Source of the DNA: Antedon bifida | Taxonomy: Eukaryota; Echinodermata; Crinoidea; Comatulida; Antedonidae | DNA: 64,000 nt | Assembly (NCBI GenBank): GCA_963402885.1 | Contig: OY727093.1 | Coordinates: 5,405,501 to 5,469,500 of the forward strand | Direction of reading: 5' to 3' | Part shown: piece after piece, positions 28,101-37,299 of the stretch | Layout: every line of letters begins with the position of its first letter | How positions within the stretch are numbered: the first letter of the stretch is position 1 | The notes under the pieces: generated by a model | What the model saw: only the letters and a program-made list of their open reading frames with translations | Databases searched by the model: none | What the model was told of the DNA's origin: nothing | Translations under genes and position numbers: made by a program

Positions 28101-31100
28101 ATAATAAAATTCATCAAGGAAACGTTAATTATATATGGTCGTTAAATATATCATTCAAGCACTAGATACTTCAATAATACTCTACTAAATGTTGTGATAT
28201 AGACTCATTTTGACATTCTGTTTTAACTTTGTAAGGTGTTTGGATTATAAAATAATTTTATGTTATCAAAAAAAATATTTATATAATTATATAAGACGTG
28301 CTGTTCTCTCTCGGTTGTAAAATGAATGCTTAAACATTGACGCGCGATATACAATTAGGGCACTAGTGCTGTTCTGCTGTACCACGGCGAGAGTGTTAAA
28401 GAGTTGCTATCCAATCGGGTTTGAACAATACCATGAAAGCCCCAGTGGTCTAATGGTTAGGACATCTGCATATTAACAGGTCAAAAGGTCTGGGTTCGAA
28501 TCTCGGTTGGGGGCGACTTTTTCTCATTCTCACAGATTTCCTCATCTTATCATTTCAAATTAATTATTATATATTTTTATTGAAAATAAGTATTGCATTG
28601 TATTGAAAAATAAAATTTAAAGATGAAATCTAGAGAGTCTTTTGTTTAGACCTTATGTGTTAAAAAGCACCCTTTCTTGTTTATAGTGTAAAACACAATA
28701 AAACCTGGTGCTAATATTATATTGAAACACATTTCTATCTACAGATAACTTAAACCAGTTAAATAAACAATTTATGTACAGTATCTGACAACTGTTAAAT
28801 TTTCAAATTGAATTATGAAAGAAAAAAATAATAATAAGCTTTGAGGTAAACTGTGTGTTTAAAAAAAGGAATTAAGTAAAGTTGAGAATATCTTGATGTT
28901 TTAGGTGTTATGCTATTGTACAACTTTAATGTCATTTTGTAAATGCTAATTGTAAAATGTAATGTTATTATAAACATTAATGTTTATGGGGTTATGTATC
29001 ATTGGCCTGGAAAAGTGACACTATCTCTGTGTAAAGCCTTGTCTACACTATCAAACTTTTTGTGACAAAAAAATGTGATGATGTCATATCATTTCAGTAT
29101 TTGGGTATATCACTATCATATTTGGACACATCACACTTTTTTGTCAAACTATAGTTTGATAGTGTAGACAGAGCTTAAAAGCTAACTTTTTTCCAGTTTG
29201 TCTCTGGTATAATTTTAGCGTGGGCTTATTTGTTAACTTTATTGACCTTAAAATGTCTTATATGATAAAAATGTTGTATGTAAAACATACTTAGTTAAAT
29301 GTGTTTTATTAACTTTGTAATATCCTTTGTCAGGAAGGTAGATTTACATTGAGAATGTCTGAGACCACAGGGACCATTAACCTCAAATCTTATTTAAGCT
29401 TAGGTTTAAAATGGCTACTGAATTAATTATTTAGATTCACGTAAAATAAGGATTTAACAAAGAAAAGAACGAAATTCAACGGCCACATTGAATAATATTG
29501 CACTTGCATATACCGAAATTGCATGGTTGATGATGTCCGAGTTCAAAGGAGTAGTTAATTAGTATCATGTGACCCACAATCCTTCAATCTATGTTTATAG
29601 TGTTTAGGTCTGTCTTATTCTCAAAAGTGAGAGGACACCCCTATTAAGAGGACACCCCTTTTAAGAGGACACCCCTATTAAGAGGACACTCCTATTAAGA
29701 GGACACTTTGTTGTTATTCTGATGTAAGACTTCAATGGAATAGTTATTTAATATAACATGACTCACAATCCTTCAATCTATGTTTATAGTGTTTATACCT
29801 TAAGTGAAGAAACTAAATTGTCAAGTAATTTAAATGTTTTCAAAAGTAACTTTAAGGCATTACTGTAGTTTAAGTTCTATTATGTTACTGTTATTTTTAT
29901 ATTTTAGTTTAAAATGTACTATTGTACCCAGGGCCCCAAGGGAGACCAGTCTTTTTGACTGATTGGGCCACCCTGGTTAAATATTGTTAATAAATAAATA
30001 ACTAAATACCTGTTTTATGCTCAAAAGTGTGAGGACACCTCTATTAAGGGTTGGGTCCCAAGGGTGTCCCTTTAATAGGAGTTTTATTGCACTGTATGTT
30101 TGTCAAATGCTAATAAAAAAAAATCTCTTTTTTTAATCAGGTAGTGCACTAGACAAATCAGCTAAGGATTTACAAAGGACGTCTGTGTCTCTAGGACATC
30201 ATCGTAATAAACATTCAGAAGAAATGGACAACGCCTTCAAGAAAATCAAAGACGAATTTATTGAGGTTCATAAACTGTAAGTAATAATGTTCAGAATTGT
30301 ATAATAATTGTGACAATATCCAATCAACATTTTAAAAATCATTTTGTTTTCGATGTACCTTACTTGGACTGTGTAAAGCTCTGTCTACACTATAAATCTA
30401 GTTTGACAAAAAAAAGTGTGATGTGCCCAAATATGGTAGTGATATGCCCAGATATTGTAGTGATATGACATCATCATGTCCATATATGGGCAAATCACAT
30501 GATTTTGTCACATAAAGTTTGATAGTGTAGACAGAGCTTTAATCATACCTGCCACTGCATGTTGTCATCGCAATTTCCTCATTCAATACAGTAACGTTTA
30601 TTATCTGTTATTAGTATCAATATACTTGATAGAAATAAGATTTTTAATATCACAACCCTTGTCCCTGCTGAAACAGTGGCGTAACGCAAAGGCCCTTGGA
30701 TTCGGAACCCTGGCCCTTCAACGCTGGAGACCTCAGGCATTTTTAGTCTTTTTCGACATATTTTAATGCCTGGCTCTGGGGCCTCTGGGTTTATCCAGTG
30801 AGCGGTCATAGCCATTGCATATAATACCCTGTCCCCACCTAAAATTAGCTACATACATTTTACAAAAGACAGTCTAGTTATTATACAGTACTTAGTAAAG
30901 GAAGTATGATTTGAGTGAACAGTAATGTAAAATCAGACAGTCTCAAATAACTCCCAAGATATTCTTAACTACAGCATTACAACTATAAATGTGTTCATGT
31001 CCAGTCAGACAAGTTTTACAGGTTTCCGTCTCCCTGCTGTCCTAATAAAATTAAATTCCTGTCTGTCAGCATTAAAAGGGAAGAAAGATAAGTCTATTTC

Positions 31101-34100
31101 TAAGAAAAAACATTTAAGTAGCTAATAAAAAAAAAATATTGAGTTAACATCTAAACAATGTCTAAATACTGAGTTTCACAGGTTTCCATTTCTTGTCTAT
31201 CCATAATAAACAGAAAAAAACATTTTTGAGAAATAAAATTTATTAACAACAAATGACTAATTATTATTGTCTAACACTATAGAGTGTAACAAAAAATATT
31301 GAATATGGTAAGAGACAAAATAAGTTCATAAAAATGACCTAATAAAAGAATTTCAAACTGACCTCTAGTGCAATATTCATAGCATTGACCACTAGTATTA
31401 ATTCCATCTGTTATTATATTCATAATTGGATCCCTGGGATATCTATAGTGCCTGGTATTTATTGTGATGGTCAACAAGCAATGGTCAATAAGCATTGGTC
31501 AACTTGGTATAAAACCTGATAATCGTTCATGTTGCAACCCAAGCCATCAAAATAAATCATATATCAGAAACATTACAGTGCATATTCATGTGTGGTGTGT
31601 ACATGAAATATTTTCTAACTATGGGCATGTTTAATTATTTACCTGTGTGAGGTGGTTTCATTGGCCATTTATCGCTAATTTTGGTGGGTTGATTACCAAC
31701 TTACCAGAGTAAATATCTATAAGCCTAAACAGCCCTATTTTGTATCATGTATACATGCTTTATCACAACATGATCGTGAAACCATATGGTGACATTTTTT
31801 GTTTGTATATGTATAATATTTTGCTTTGTATACATTTTGACCACTTTACTGTCATTAGGGAATAAAGCTAAAGCGCTTAATAATGTAATTTTTGCGATGA
31901 ATAAATTAAACCAATTATTGCATACAATTTCTATAAAGTCTGTTGGATGAATATATAATCTCTAAAATTAAAAATGTACAAAATAATACCATTAACTTCC
32001 TCCACACATTTTGGGTTTTTCCAAGATGACATAATACTAATACATGTCATATGCATTATATCTGACCAGAGTTATACTTATAGTAATGTTTACAACTACT
32101 GTACTTTGACAGCTAAATAGTAATACTAAATAGTAAATCTTCAAATTTATAAAAATAAGCAGAACACACACAGACACTAAACACAGATGTTGTACTTATA
32201 TGGTGTGTTCAATGAGATATATGTAACTAGGATTAATATACAAGGTGGGAATTTGACAAGGGACGTACGGGAAACAGAGGCTGTATACAGATACAGGAGG
32301 CTCAGGAGAAGGTTATTGCAAAACTACCATATATGTAATTTAGTTTAAAGCTTTATTTCAGATGAAAATAAAGGACAATTTAAATAACAAATTATGGAGG
32401 AAAAAAAATTGATAAATACTGTATATTTATTATAATTAATTTCTTCTTTTAGACTTGATACTCGTGAAGTTCAGTTGATGCGAGACCTGACGTCAGTCAA
32501 GAAACAAGCTAGTAAGATATTTTCTATATTATAATACTGTATTAATAATTATTAAAATGTAAAATCACAAACTAATCCTTATGTCTTCATTCAAAATATG
32601 TAAATTGTTTTCTACTCGGACCCTTATCGCTCCGGTACATCAAATTTGAGAATACCACTCAAATAGCGTCATATTGTTAGTAACACAACAAATTTATCTG
32701 CGTGAACTATAATTCCTACTTCATAAGGTTTATAAGCATGCGGGTTACAGGGGCACTATTTGAATGAGTGCTACTGTAACAAACAGTCATATTGAATCAT
32801 GAAAATGCATGTGTTCAATTATCTACAACCACGTTCAAGACATATTTCATGTGTTCAATTATCTACAACCACGTTCAAGACATATTGCATGTGTTCAATT
32901 ATCTACAACCACGTTCAAGACATATTTCATAAGTCAAGTGTTTAATTATGTTGCATTATGGGAGTACGTTTCCATACGTGTTTGATCCAAAAATGACCGG
33001 GGTAATAATATGTACAGCGCTTTGAGGTTTCACAACATTAAGCGCTTTAGGAATCCAAAGGATATTATTATTATTATTAATTAGGAACAATAACAGCCAT
33101 ACTGTCTCTATACAGTATATTTATAACTACAGATGTTGTTTCATTGTTCAAATGGTCATTCAAAAGATAATATCCTAAATGTGACCTTCTAGATTTTATG
33201 TAAAAAGTGACATGTGATTAACCCTTGTGTTTACATTAAGCAACATATCATATCTCCTATTGTTATAGACCATTCTTTTATCGCCAACAGTCAAATCAAT
33301 GTTTATGTTGGCATTTATTTGTATTGCATAACATTTCATAATATCATATGATTATAATTTTTAATAATCAATTATTAATTCTTTCATTTCTTGCTTGCTG
33401 TGTTTATTTCATAATATTTCTTTACGTTATAATTTTGTATATTAATATTTTGTAATTATTTATTTTAATTTATTTTTATTTTATGTTTTTAAAATGTACC
33501 TATTTCATGATGATAATTATACATTTCAATTTTGTAAAAAGAGTAAAATCTATTTTGATTGATAGATTTTCTCATTTCAATGTCATCTAATTTCAATAGA
33601 TTATACCCTATATTATCATTATCATTCAAATGTTATCATCACTTATATATTGTTTATAGGTTTGCATGGCTAAATCAAATGTTGATATAAAGTTTGCGGT
33701 ACACCACGTATATTAGTTCTAAGAACTGTTGAAACTCTCGACGTTTCGAGAAACTAAACAAGCATTACTTACAAACCACCTTTGACACAAAATGTACCCC
33801 CACCCCCTTATACACATTGCTGGATCCTCCCCTGTATGGTATAACAGAATTAGTAATATGATTACTAGCCATTCATTTAACTATTGTTTACATTATTTTG
33901 ACTTTTTATTTTCTGTTTAGCCTCGATGTTTGATGAACGACAAGCTAAAGCTGTTGAATTAAAGCGACGTGCTGATCAAGTAAAATTTCTCAATGATATG
34001 GAACTGTTGGAGTTAAGGGCTGATATAAAGGTATAGCCAATTTATTTTAATAACTATACCTTTTACTTCTATACTATATCTTCTTCCCTCTAAATATGTA

Positions 34101-36806
34101 AATTATATTAGCATAAATATCAAAGGTCCACATATATTTCACATCATGGATAAATGTAGGCCAAAGCCTCATATGGCCAGTAATATTTTTGCCATAATAT
34201 AAAACATGTTGTTAGATAATTTTATATAAAATGTAATAATTAATATTCAAAAAGACAAAAGCTCTGTCTATACTATCAAACTAGTACATGCCCAAATATG
34301 GTAGTTATATGCTTAAATATGGTAGTGATATGACATTATTCATGTCTATATATGGGCACATCACATTTTGTGGGGTTTTTTTTCAAGTAAGAGATGACAT
34401 TTTTTTCCAGCATTTTGTGTCCGATAGAAAAGTTGATGAGGCATTAGGAAGGACATCTAGATTCCAAGCAGATGCATCTAAGTTAGAAGAGGTGAACATA
34501 TTATTTGTAATACTTGTATATATGAAAAATATGTTATTTACTAAATATTTACAACAATTATAAACAATAAACAAGATACCATGTAAACTTATCAGGTCAA
34601 AGTTGACATTAATTTCTACAGGTAAAACATTTTCAATTCACACATCTATTTTTTCTACTGTAGCAAATCAATTCTTTCGGTGAAGTAACCGAAATAACGA
34701 GTAAATATTCATCGCGTCGACCTTCTTTGACTTCACTCAGTAGTACCATAAGTCGATCTACCTCTGTCAACGAATACCCTCTTAGCCCTCACGGTAGGAC
34801 CGAAGTTTTCGTGGATGTTGCGAATGGACCGTCGTCAGCTGGTAAATCTATTCCAACTGCTGTTCCTGGTGTACAAATGACGGCTGCTGAGATGGGTGAA
34901 CTACAAAGTAAATTGGTTGAATCGCTCAAAGCTCAGGTATGTTCTATCATTCTGGATAACAAAATGATAATGCATTTAACATCGTAACATGCATATATAT
35001 ATATATATAAATCCAAAGGCAAATTACTGAAAAAATGACAATGCTGTGGGTATCAGTGGCTAGATACTCTCAATAGAGATACAAAAAAAAAGCGAAAAGC
35101 TAAATCAAAACGATAAAGTAAAACAGCCAGAAATTTGAACAGAGCTTTCAGGCAACACTAGCCCTTCATCAGTGCAAGTATATATATATATGTATAGAAA
35201 TTGGATTATTATAATTTAACAATGATCTATAATTTGTTATTTAATTAATGTATTTTTAAGGGGGAAACCTCCAAAAAAATTGATTGAATAAAAAATAAAA
35301 ATATGTTGACCCAGCGTACAACTTATCTATCATCATGCTTACAATCTTACTACGAAGTTAGTAAAGAGAAACATGCATATTTTATGCCTAATGAAGCGTG
35401 AAGCCCAGGAAGGGTCTCGTCTGCTTGTTTCTTCTCATCGTTAATCAAATTGTTCACGTCCTGTGTTTTGGTTCATTTAAATCGCGGAGATAAACTTCTC
35501 ATTGCTAATATTGAGAATTTAAATGTATTTAAAATGCAAATGCTTTTGAAGAACAAATTTGAACACAATACAGTATATTTGAAGTAAAAAATTTAATTTA
35601 AGTAGGATAAATTCTAGATAATGGTATTTAATACAATATAATACCATTATGACCAATGGTATATTGTTTTATAATTCATAATAAAAAATATTATCTTTTT
35701 AAATAAAAGCAATTTATTATATTCTACAGGGATTACCAATACCTAAGTCACCGCCACATAGAAATAAGGGACGCAATGCTAAAGGTCCAAACCAGATTAA
35801 TAAGTTTCCAGAGAACAGAAACAGAAAACCTAACTATGGTCAAGATAGAGCACAAAGTAGGCAGCAGGACCAAACAAATGATAGGAACAAGCCGAAAGAT
35901 AAACAACAAAATGATAAGTTACAAAATAGGCACCAGAATCAGAAAGATAGGCACGAGAATCAGAAAGATAGACATGAGAATCAGAAAGATAGGCACGAGA
36001 ATCAGAAAGATAGGCACGAGAATCAGAAAGATAGGCACGAGAATCAGAAAGATAGGCACGAGAATCAGAAAGATAGGCACGAGAATCAGAAAGATAGGCA
36101 CGAGAATCAGAAAGATAGGCTAAACGATAAACCAGGTAAGCAACATGACAAACAAGATCAACGACAAACAGAATCTCAAACAATAAAAACTGTACGAAGA
36201 CGTGAGCAATACAGACGCCGTAAACGAGAACGAGAATACGCTGAGATGGACGATGAACGAGTTACTTCAAATGACGCAGCTGAGAAGGATTCGGTACGAA
36301 GTAAAGAATATGAAACAAAATCTACGAAGCCTAACAGAAGTCCTCGTACAAGGAATGATTCACCGGAGAAAAAACAAGGCGGACAAAGTAAGAAAGATAT
36401 TACACCTGAAAAGAAAGACACTGTTGAAAATAATATAGCACCGAAGAAAGATAAAGTAGAAAATGTTTTAAAGAATAATGAAGATAAAGCGACAGAAGGT
36501 TCACAGAACGAGGCTGAAAAACAACCCAAAAACAACGTGGAAAGCAAATCACTGGAAAATGGCACGACACCGGTATCTAAAGAGAAGCGTGCCCAACGAT
36601 CACCGCGTCGAAAACCACGCCCAGCCTCTGTACCAAATGGTGTTATTCTCAACGGTCAGGCTGAACATGAGAAAGAAGACATGACCAACAATAATGAAGA
36701 TAATGCCTCTATTAAAAGTGTTACAAGTACTGATTCAAATGTAAAAACGATTGAACAGCCACTTCAAAACGGGCATGTCAATGGTTCTGTCGAGGTGGAT
36801 GAGTGA
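7186..36806 (+). CDS. SPATS2L: SPATS2/SPATS2L-like gene, complete coding region, 12 exons
   Basis: Exons: 7186-7210, 15461-15549, 18138-18246, 22846-22898, 25974-26133, 27139-27408, 30141-30276, 32453-32511, 33921-34030, 34411-34491, 34664-34936, 35730-36806 (stop TGA). The sum is 2442 nt, or 813 codons plus stop, and all phases agree. Residues 39-92 (VREVVPNKSNDEIVLVLQHF...) match the UBA/CUE-like N-terminal region of vertebrate SPATS2 and SPATS2L; residues about 146-364 (RERTISEKS, SAKDLQRTSVSLGHH, LLELRADIKHFVSDRKVDE) match the DUF1387 region that defines the family. The vertebrate proteins, about 550 residues as I recall, are cytoplasmic or nucleolar and RNA- or stress-granule-associated, with no known enzymatic activity. 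This protein is longer because of a charged, low-complexity C-terminal exon. The start ATG has a purine at -3 and G at +4 (GAAATGG). The first donor, CAG|GTTCGT, is weak, but it is the only one that keeps frame with exon 2. Invertebrates often have one gene for the vertebrate pair, so either symbol could apply. Confidence 0.9.
10141..10388. repeat. 124 bp tandem duplication
   Basis: Two adjacent, almost identical 124 bp copies (start TAGCTATTTGGAAAATGG), differing by CTAGCAAAG against CTAGAAAAG near the end. This is a recent duplication inside the first SPATS2-like intron. Confidence 0.93.
12051..12212. mobile_element. MITE-A copy 2
   Basis: Both ends present: TTAAGCTCTGTCTACACTAT on the left and GATAGTGTACACTACACAGAGCTTAA on the right, with an internal GATGTGCCCATATGG block. 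The right TIR carries a small insertion. Confidence 0.85.
12299..12368. mobile_element. MITE-A fragment (copy 3)
   Basis: Internal part only: GATGATGTCATATTATTA, CATATCACTACCATATTTGGGC, then TTTTTTTGTCAA. Both TIRs are gone. It lies 86 bp after copy 2. Confidence 0.6.
12710..12755. repeat. short perfect palindrome
   Basis: Arms ACCATGGAGGTATA and TATACCTCCATGGT are separated by 8 nt. The same CCATGGAGGTATA word occurs alone near 6821 and 60752, so the arms are probably ends of a dispersed element. Confidence 0.75.
13003..13110. mobile_element. MITE-A fragment (copy 4)
   Basis: Contains GACAAAAAAGTTTGATGT and three successive ATATGCCCAAATATAGTAGTG-like units; TIRs are lost. The tripled inner unit is unusual within the family. 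Confidence 0.6.
13238..13380. repeat. GC-richer palindromic repeat fragment
   Basis: A sharply GC-richer patch (TTGGGTCACACTAGCAAAC, then CGGATCGCATCGTGCGTG, AACGCGATCCGATAG) with internal complementarity (GGATCGC / GCGATCC). It looks like a decayed DNA transposon; the family is not identified. Confidence 0.4.
15116..15348. mobile_element. MITE with about 35 bp imperfect TIRs
   Basis: The left end AGGGTATGTTCAGATCCATG GAGTTATGC is matched by the inverted right end GCATAACTCCGTAGGTCTGA ACAGGCCCT. The right part also folds on itself (CAGACCTATGGAGTTGTACG pairs with the right TIR). It ends about 100 bp before exon 2 of the SPATS2-like gene. The superfamily is not assigned. Confidence 0.7.
16829..17048 (-). 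mobile_element. hammerhead-bearing small element, copy 1
   Basis: Flanked on both sides by (TA)n. On the minus strand it contains CTGATGA (17014-17008), a stem II hairpin GGGC/GCCC (17006-17003 with 16995-16992), GAAA (16991-16988), then GC-TCT-GC-UA. This is the full conserved core of a hammerhead ribozyme with a minimal stem III and a legal NUH cleavage triplet (CUA). The body continues to AATTTGCCTTTGGATTTAT at its 3' end. Two related copies are at 35000-35191 and 62955-63116. It resembles metazoan retrozymes or Penelope-derived non-autonomous elements. Confidence 0.7.
16977..17014 (-). ncRNA. hammerhead ribozyme core (copy 1)
   Basis: Read 5'-3' on the minus strand: CUGAUGA, stem II (AGGGC, loop UAGUGUU, GCCC), GAAA, stem III (GC, loop UCU, GC), U16.1, A17. 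A15.1-U16.1 and two G-C pairs close stem III. The predicted cleavage is after 16979. Stem I pairing is weak from what I can see, so activity as a monomer is doubtful. Confidence 0.6.
17674..18118. mobile_element. MITE-B, full-length copy
   Basis: Left TIR TTAAAGATGTATTGTCCCCC and right TIR GAGGGACAATACATCTTTAA are inverted copies. The inside carries the TTGGCTGCCAGTCAATGGGT block and a GCGTCGCATGCGAC palindrome. It ends 19 bp before SPATS2-like exon 3. TTAA at both ends may be the target duplication. Confidence 0.85.
18138..22898 (+). CDS. SPATS2L: SPATS2-like exons 3 and 4: UBA-like region
   Basis: Exon 3 (18138-18246) encodes IATVREVVPNKSNDEIVLVL and onward; exon 4 (22846-22898) encodes GAADVLNEWSYQRKKGK. 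Together they form the helical region that lines up with the first 70 residues of human SPATS2L. A MITE-B copy ends only 19 bp before exon 3. The 4.6 kb intron between the exons holds the nested satellite and the fold-back element. Confidence 0.88.
19971..20041. repeat. short fold-back sequence
   Basis: TTAGGGTACTGTATGTCCACACG and CGTACGTGTGAACACACCCTTAG form inverted ends around a roughly 25 bp middle. The AGGG...CCCT ends resemble those of the 15116 element. Confidence 0.45.
20403..21565. repeat. three-level nested tandem array (about 19 / 77 / 232 bp)
   Basis: Thirteen copies of a 77 bp unit, each marked by GGAGAAACTACTGTATGG (starts from about 20503 to 21433). Each unit is built from four related roughly 19 bp pieces of the type GAGTTCTATGGTTTTTGG. 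Copies 4, 7, 10 and 13 carry an extra A (TATAGG), giving a 232 bp trimer as a higher-order unit. Degenerate single pieces (AGTCCTATGGTTTTTGGAG) flank both ends. All three plus-strand frames stay open for hundreds of codons because the unit has no stop codon, but the ORFs are repeat artefacts. The plus strand is G-rich. Confidence 0.97.
21944..22573. mobile_element. fold-back element with tandem units in inverted ends
   Basis: The element spans 21951-22566 and is flanked by the direct repeat ACGTGGA (21944-21950 and 22567-22573). The ends are inverted arrays of a 15-16 bp unit, GGGCCGAATCGTCCC, about seven units on the right (from about 22455) and a mixed set on the left (21957-22075). The middle, about 380 bp, is AT-rich and non-coding. 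A decayed relative is at 50818-50868. Confidence 0.8.
22946..23090. mobile_element. MITE-A copy 5
   Basis: TTAAGCTCTGTCTACACTAT on the left, TTTGATAGTAAAACAGAGCTTTA on the right (part of the TIR mutated). It lies 47 bp after SPATS2-like exon 4. Confidence 0.85.
26295..26438. mobile_element. MITE-A copy 6
   Basis: TAAAGCTCTGTCTAC joins directly to TAGTTTGAC (a short deletion in the left TIR). The right end GATAGTGTAGACAGATCTTTA is intact apart from one change. Confidence 0.85.
26884..27041. mobile_element. MITE-A copy 7
   Basis: The left TIR is degraded (GCACACTACACTACGAAAC). The inner blocks and the right TIR, ending GTAGACAGAGCTTTA, are clear. It ends about 100 bp before exon 6. Confidence 0.8.
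27139..34491 (+). CDS. SPATS2L: SPATS2-like exons 6-10: DUF1387 core
   Basis: Exon 6 (27139-27408) is Ser/Lys/His-rich and ends KRERTISEKSTSSNKG...; exon 7 (30141-30276) has SAKDLQRTSVSLGHHRNKHS; exon 8 (32453-32511) has LDTREVQLMRDLTSVKKQA; exon 9 (33921-34030) has MFDERQAKAVELKRRADQ; exon 10 (34411-34491) has HFVSDRKVDEALGRTSRFQA. The heptad-like charged pattern predicts long helices or coiled coil. It is the best conserved part of the gene. Confidence 0.88.
27504..27643. mobile_element. MITE-A copy 8
   Basis: Intact 24 bp TIRs: AAGCTCTGTCTACACTATCA and its inverse near 27615-27640. The centre is shortened. It lies 96 bp after exon 6, so exon 6 sits between two MITE-A copies. Confidence 0.92.
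28439..28514 (+). tRNA. tRNA-like sequence (probable pseudo-tRNA or SINE head)
   Basis: Has a D-arm (GGTCTAATGGTTAGGAC), a T-arm (CTGGG-TTCGAAT-CTCGG) and an acceptor stem GCCCCAG with TTGGGGG that pairs at 6 of 7 positions. A TTTTT run follows at about 28518. The D-arm resembles that of tRNA-Glu. The anticodon arm folds as ATCTG/CAGGT with an 8-nt loop (CATATTAA), which is not canonical, and position 1-72 is G-G. I therefore read it as a decayed tRNA or the head of a SINE. Confidence 0.45.
29032..29177. mobile_element. MITE-A copy 9
   Basis: TAAAGCCTTGTCTACACTAT on the left, GATAGTGTAGACAGAGCTTA on the right, with GTGATGATGTCATATCA in the middle. Confidence 0.9.
29631..29707. repeat. 17 bp minisatellite
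   Basis: About 4.5 units of GAGGACACCCCTATTAA. The same words recur singly near 23820, 30040 and 58360, so this belongs to a dispersed family. Confidence 0.85.
29925..30005 (+). mobile_element. LINE 3' tail
   Basis: ACCCAGGGCCCCAAGGGAGA, then GACTGATTGGGCCACCCTGG and a TAAATAAATAAC tail. This layout is typical of CR1/L2/jockey-like LINE 3' ends. No coding part is preserved upstream that I could read. Confidence 0.5.
30374..30541. mobile_element. MITE-A copy 10
   Basis: TAAAGCTCTGTCTACACTAT to GATAGTGTAGACAGAGCTTTA, with both inner blocks (GATGTGCCCAAATATGGTAG and CATATATGGGCAAATCAC). It is among the most complete copies and lies 97 bp after exon 7. Confidence 0.93.
30673..30835. repeat. dispersed repeat, copy 1
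   Basis: Shares with 53212-53395 the order: GGCCC near the start, CTTTTTC-A-ATATTTTAA-GCCTG in the middle, then GGGCC...TGG-TTTA...CAGTGA and CAT-GCC-TT at the end. It is GC-richer than its surroundings. The family is not identified. Confidence 0.5.
32809..32928. repeat. 40 bp tandem repeat, 3 units
   Basis: Three near-identical 40 bp units starting CATGTGTTCAATTATCTACA, differing at one base (CATATTTC or CATATTGC). Confidence 0.95.
33656..33770 (-). mobile_element. Penelope-like terminal fragment
   Basis: Shares GCATGGC.AAAT.AAATGTT and AAAGTTTGCGGTACACCACG with 47842-47960. On the minus strand it includes TCTCGAAACGTCGAGAGTTT, the CGAAACGTCGAG signature typical of Penelope-like element ends and their hammerheads. 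The CUGANGA half is missing here. Confidence 0.5.
34258..34376. mobile_element. MITE-A copy 11, truncated, just before exon 10
   Basis: AAAGCTCTGTCTATACTATC on the left and ATATATGGGCACATCACATT inside; the right TIR is missing. The exon 10 acceptor is at 34410/34411, only 34 bp on. Confidence 0.85.
35000..35191 (-). mobile_element. hammerhead-bearing small element, copy 2
   Basis: Flanked by (TA)n on both sides. Minus strand: CTGATGA (35172-35166), stem II GGGC/GCCT, GAAA (35149-35146), GC-TCT-GT-UC, so stem III has a G-U pair and the triplet is UUC, still legal. It lies in the intron 64 bp after SPATS2-like exon 11. Confidence 0.68.
35730..36806 (+). CDS. SPATS2L: SPATS2-like last exon, charged low-complexity C-terminus
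   Basis: This 1077 bp exon starts GLPIPKSPPHRNKGRNAKGP and ends at TGA (36804-36806). Residues about 456-813 are rich in Lys, Glu, Asn, Gln and Arg and contain nine tandem heptapeptides (RHENQKD type). A second acidic/basic stretch follows (PEKKQGGQSKKDITPEKKD). Vertebrate homologues have a shorter basic tail. The tail suggests a disordered, possibly RNA-binding segment; that is inference from composition. Confidence 0.85.
   Translation, partial: GLPIPKSPPHRNKGRNAKGPNQINKFPENRNRKPNYGQDRAQSRQQDQTNDRNKPKDKQQNDKLQNRHQNQKDRHENQKDRHENQKDRHENQKDRHENQKDRHENQKDRHENQKDRHENQKDRHENQKDRLNDKPGKQHDKQDQRQTESQTIKTVRRREQYRRRKREREYAEMDDERVTSNDAAEKDSVRSKEYETKSTKPNRSPRTRNDSPEKKQGGQSKKDITPEKKDTVENNIAPKKDKVENVLKNNEDKATEGSQNEAEKQPKNNVESKSLENGTTPVSKEKRAQRSPRRKPRPASVPNGVILNGQAEHEKEDMTNNNEDNASIKSVTSTDSNVKTIEQPLQNGHVNGSVEVDE
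35928..36116 (+). repeat. 21 bp coding minisatellite, 9 units
   Basis: Nine exact-length 21 bp units (AGGCACGAGAATCAGAAAGAT) encode RHENQKD. Unit 1 has Q for E (CAC CAG) and unit 3 differs silently (AGA CAT); units 4-9 look identical. The period is a multiple of 3, so the frame is kept, and the array is likely length-variable between individuals. Confidence 0.95.
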
Positions 36807-37284
36807 AAATATTTAAATCATTATCATAACGATCCCTAGTATAAACCTGGAATAGAAGACCACACCCAAAGAGTTAACTTGGTCCAATCTGTCATTTTCA
36901 AGGAGGTGGGCTTATAACTGTGTCTAAAACTAAAGGGACCAAAGTGAGCTTGATTTTTGATTAAGCATCATCCAATGATAAATATAGTACTATGAAACTT
37001 AATTGGATTTGTTCTGTTATTATATACAGGAGAATGAATGAATTGTATATATATTTGTAGACTAATGAATCCGTTAAATTTGTGTCAGGTATACCTACTG
37101 AACACAGTTAAGAAGTACTGTATAGATATATCGAAATTAGTAAATTAATGTGCCTATACAAAGTGTTACTTGATAATTTAAACATCTTAATTTAAGTTTT
37201 ATTTGTACATTTGATCAAAAACTGATGATCACGACTCATTATAAAATGTAACTGTTTGTTTTAAGATAACATATTAAGCTGCAT

Positions 37285-37290
37285 AATAAA
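37285..37290 (+). terminator. poly(A) signal candidate for the SPATS2-like gene
   Basis: AATAAA in GCATAATAAAGTGTAATG, about 480 bp after the stop codon, followed by T-rich sequence. Other AATAAA words lie further on (for example near 37490), so the true end may be later. Confidence 0.45.
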
Positions 37291-37299
37291 GTGTAATGT

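Noticed and set aside
35928..36116. CRISPR array
   Set aside because: Regular repeats without unique spacers, in frame within an animal exon.
35830..36183. Minus-strand repeat frame (YLSDSRA units)
   Set aside because: Antisense shadow of the RHENQKD array in the SPATS2-like last exon.
36176..36652. 158-codon minus-strand frame opposite the SPATS2-like last exon
   Set aside because: Antisense to a well supported coding exon; Ser/Phe-rich because the sense strand is Lys/Glu-rich.
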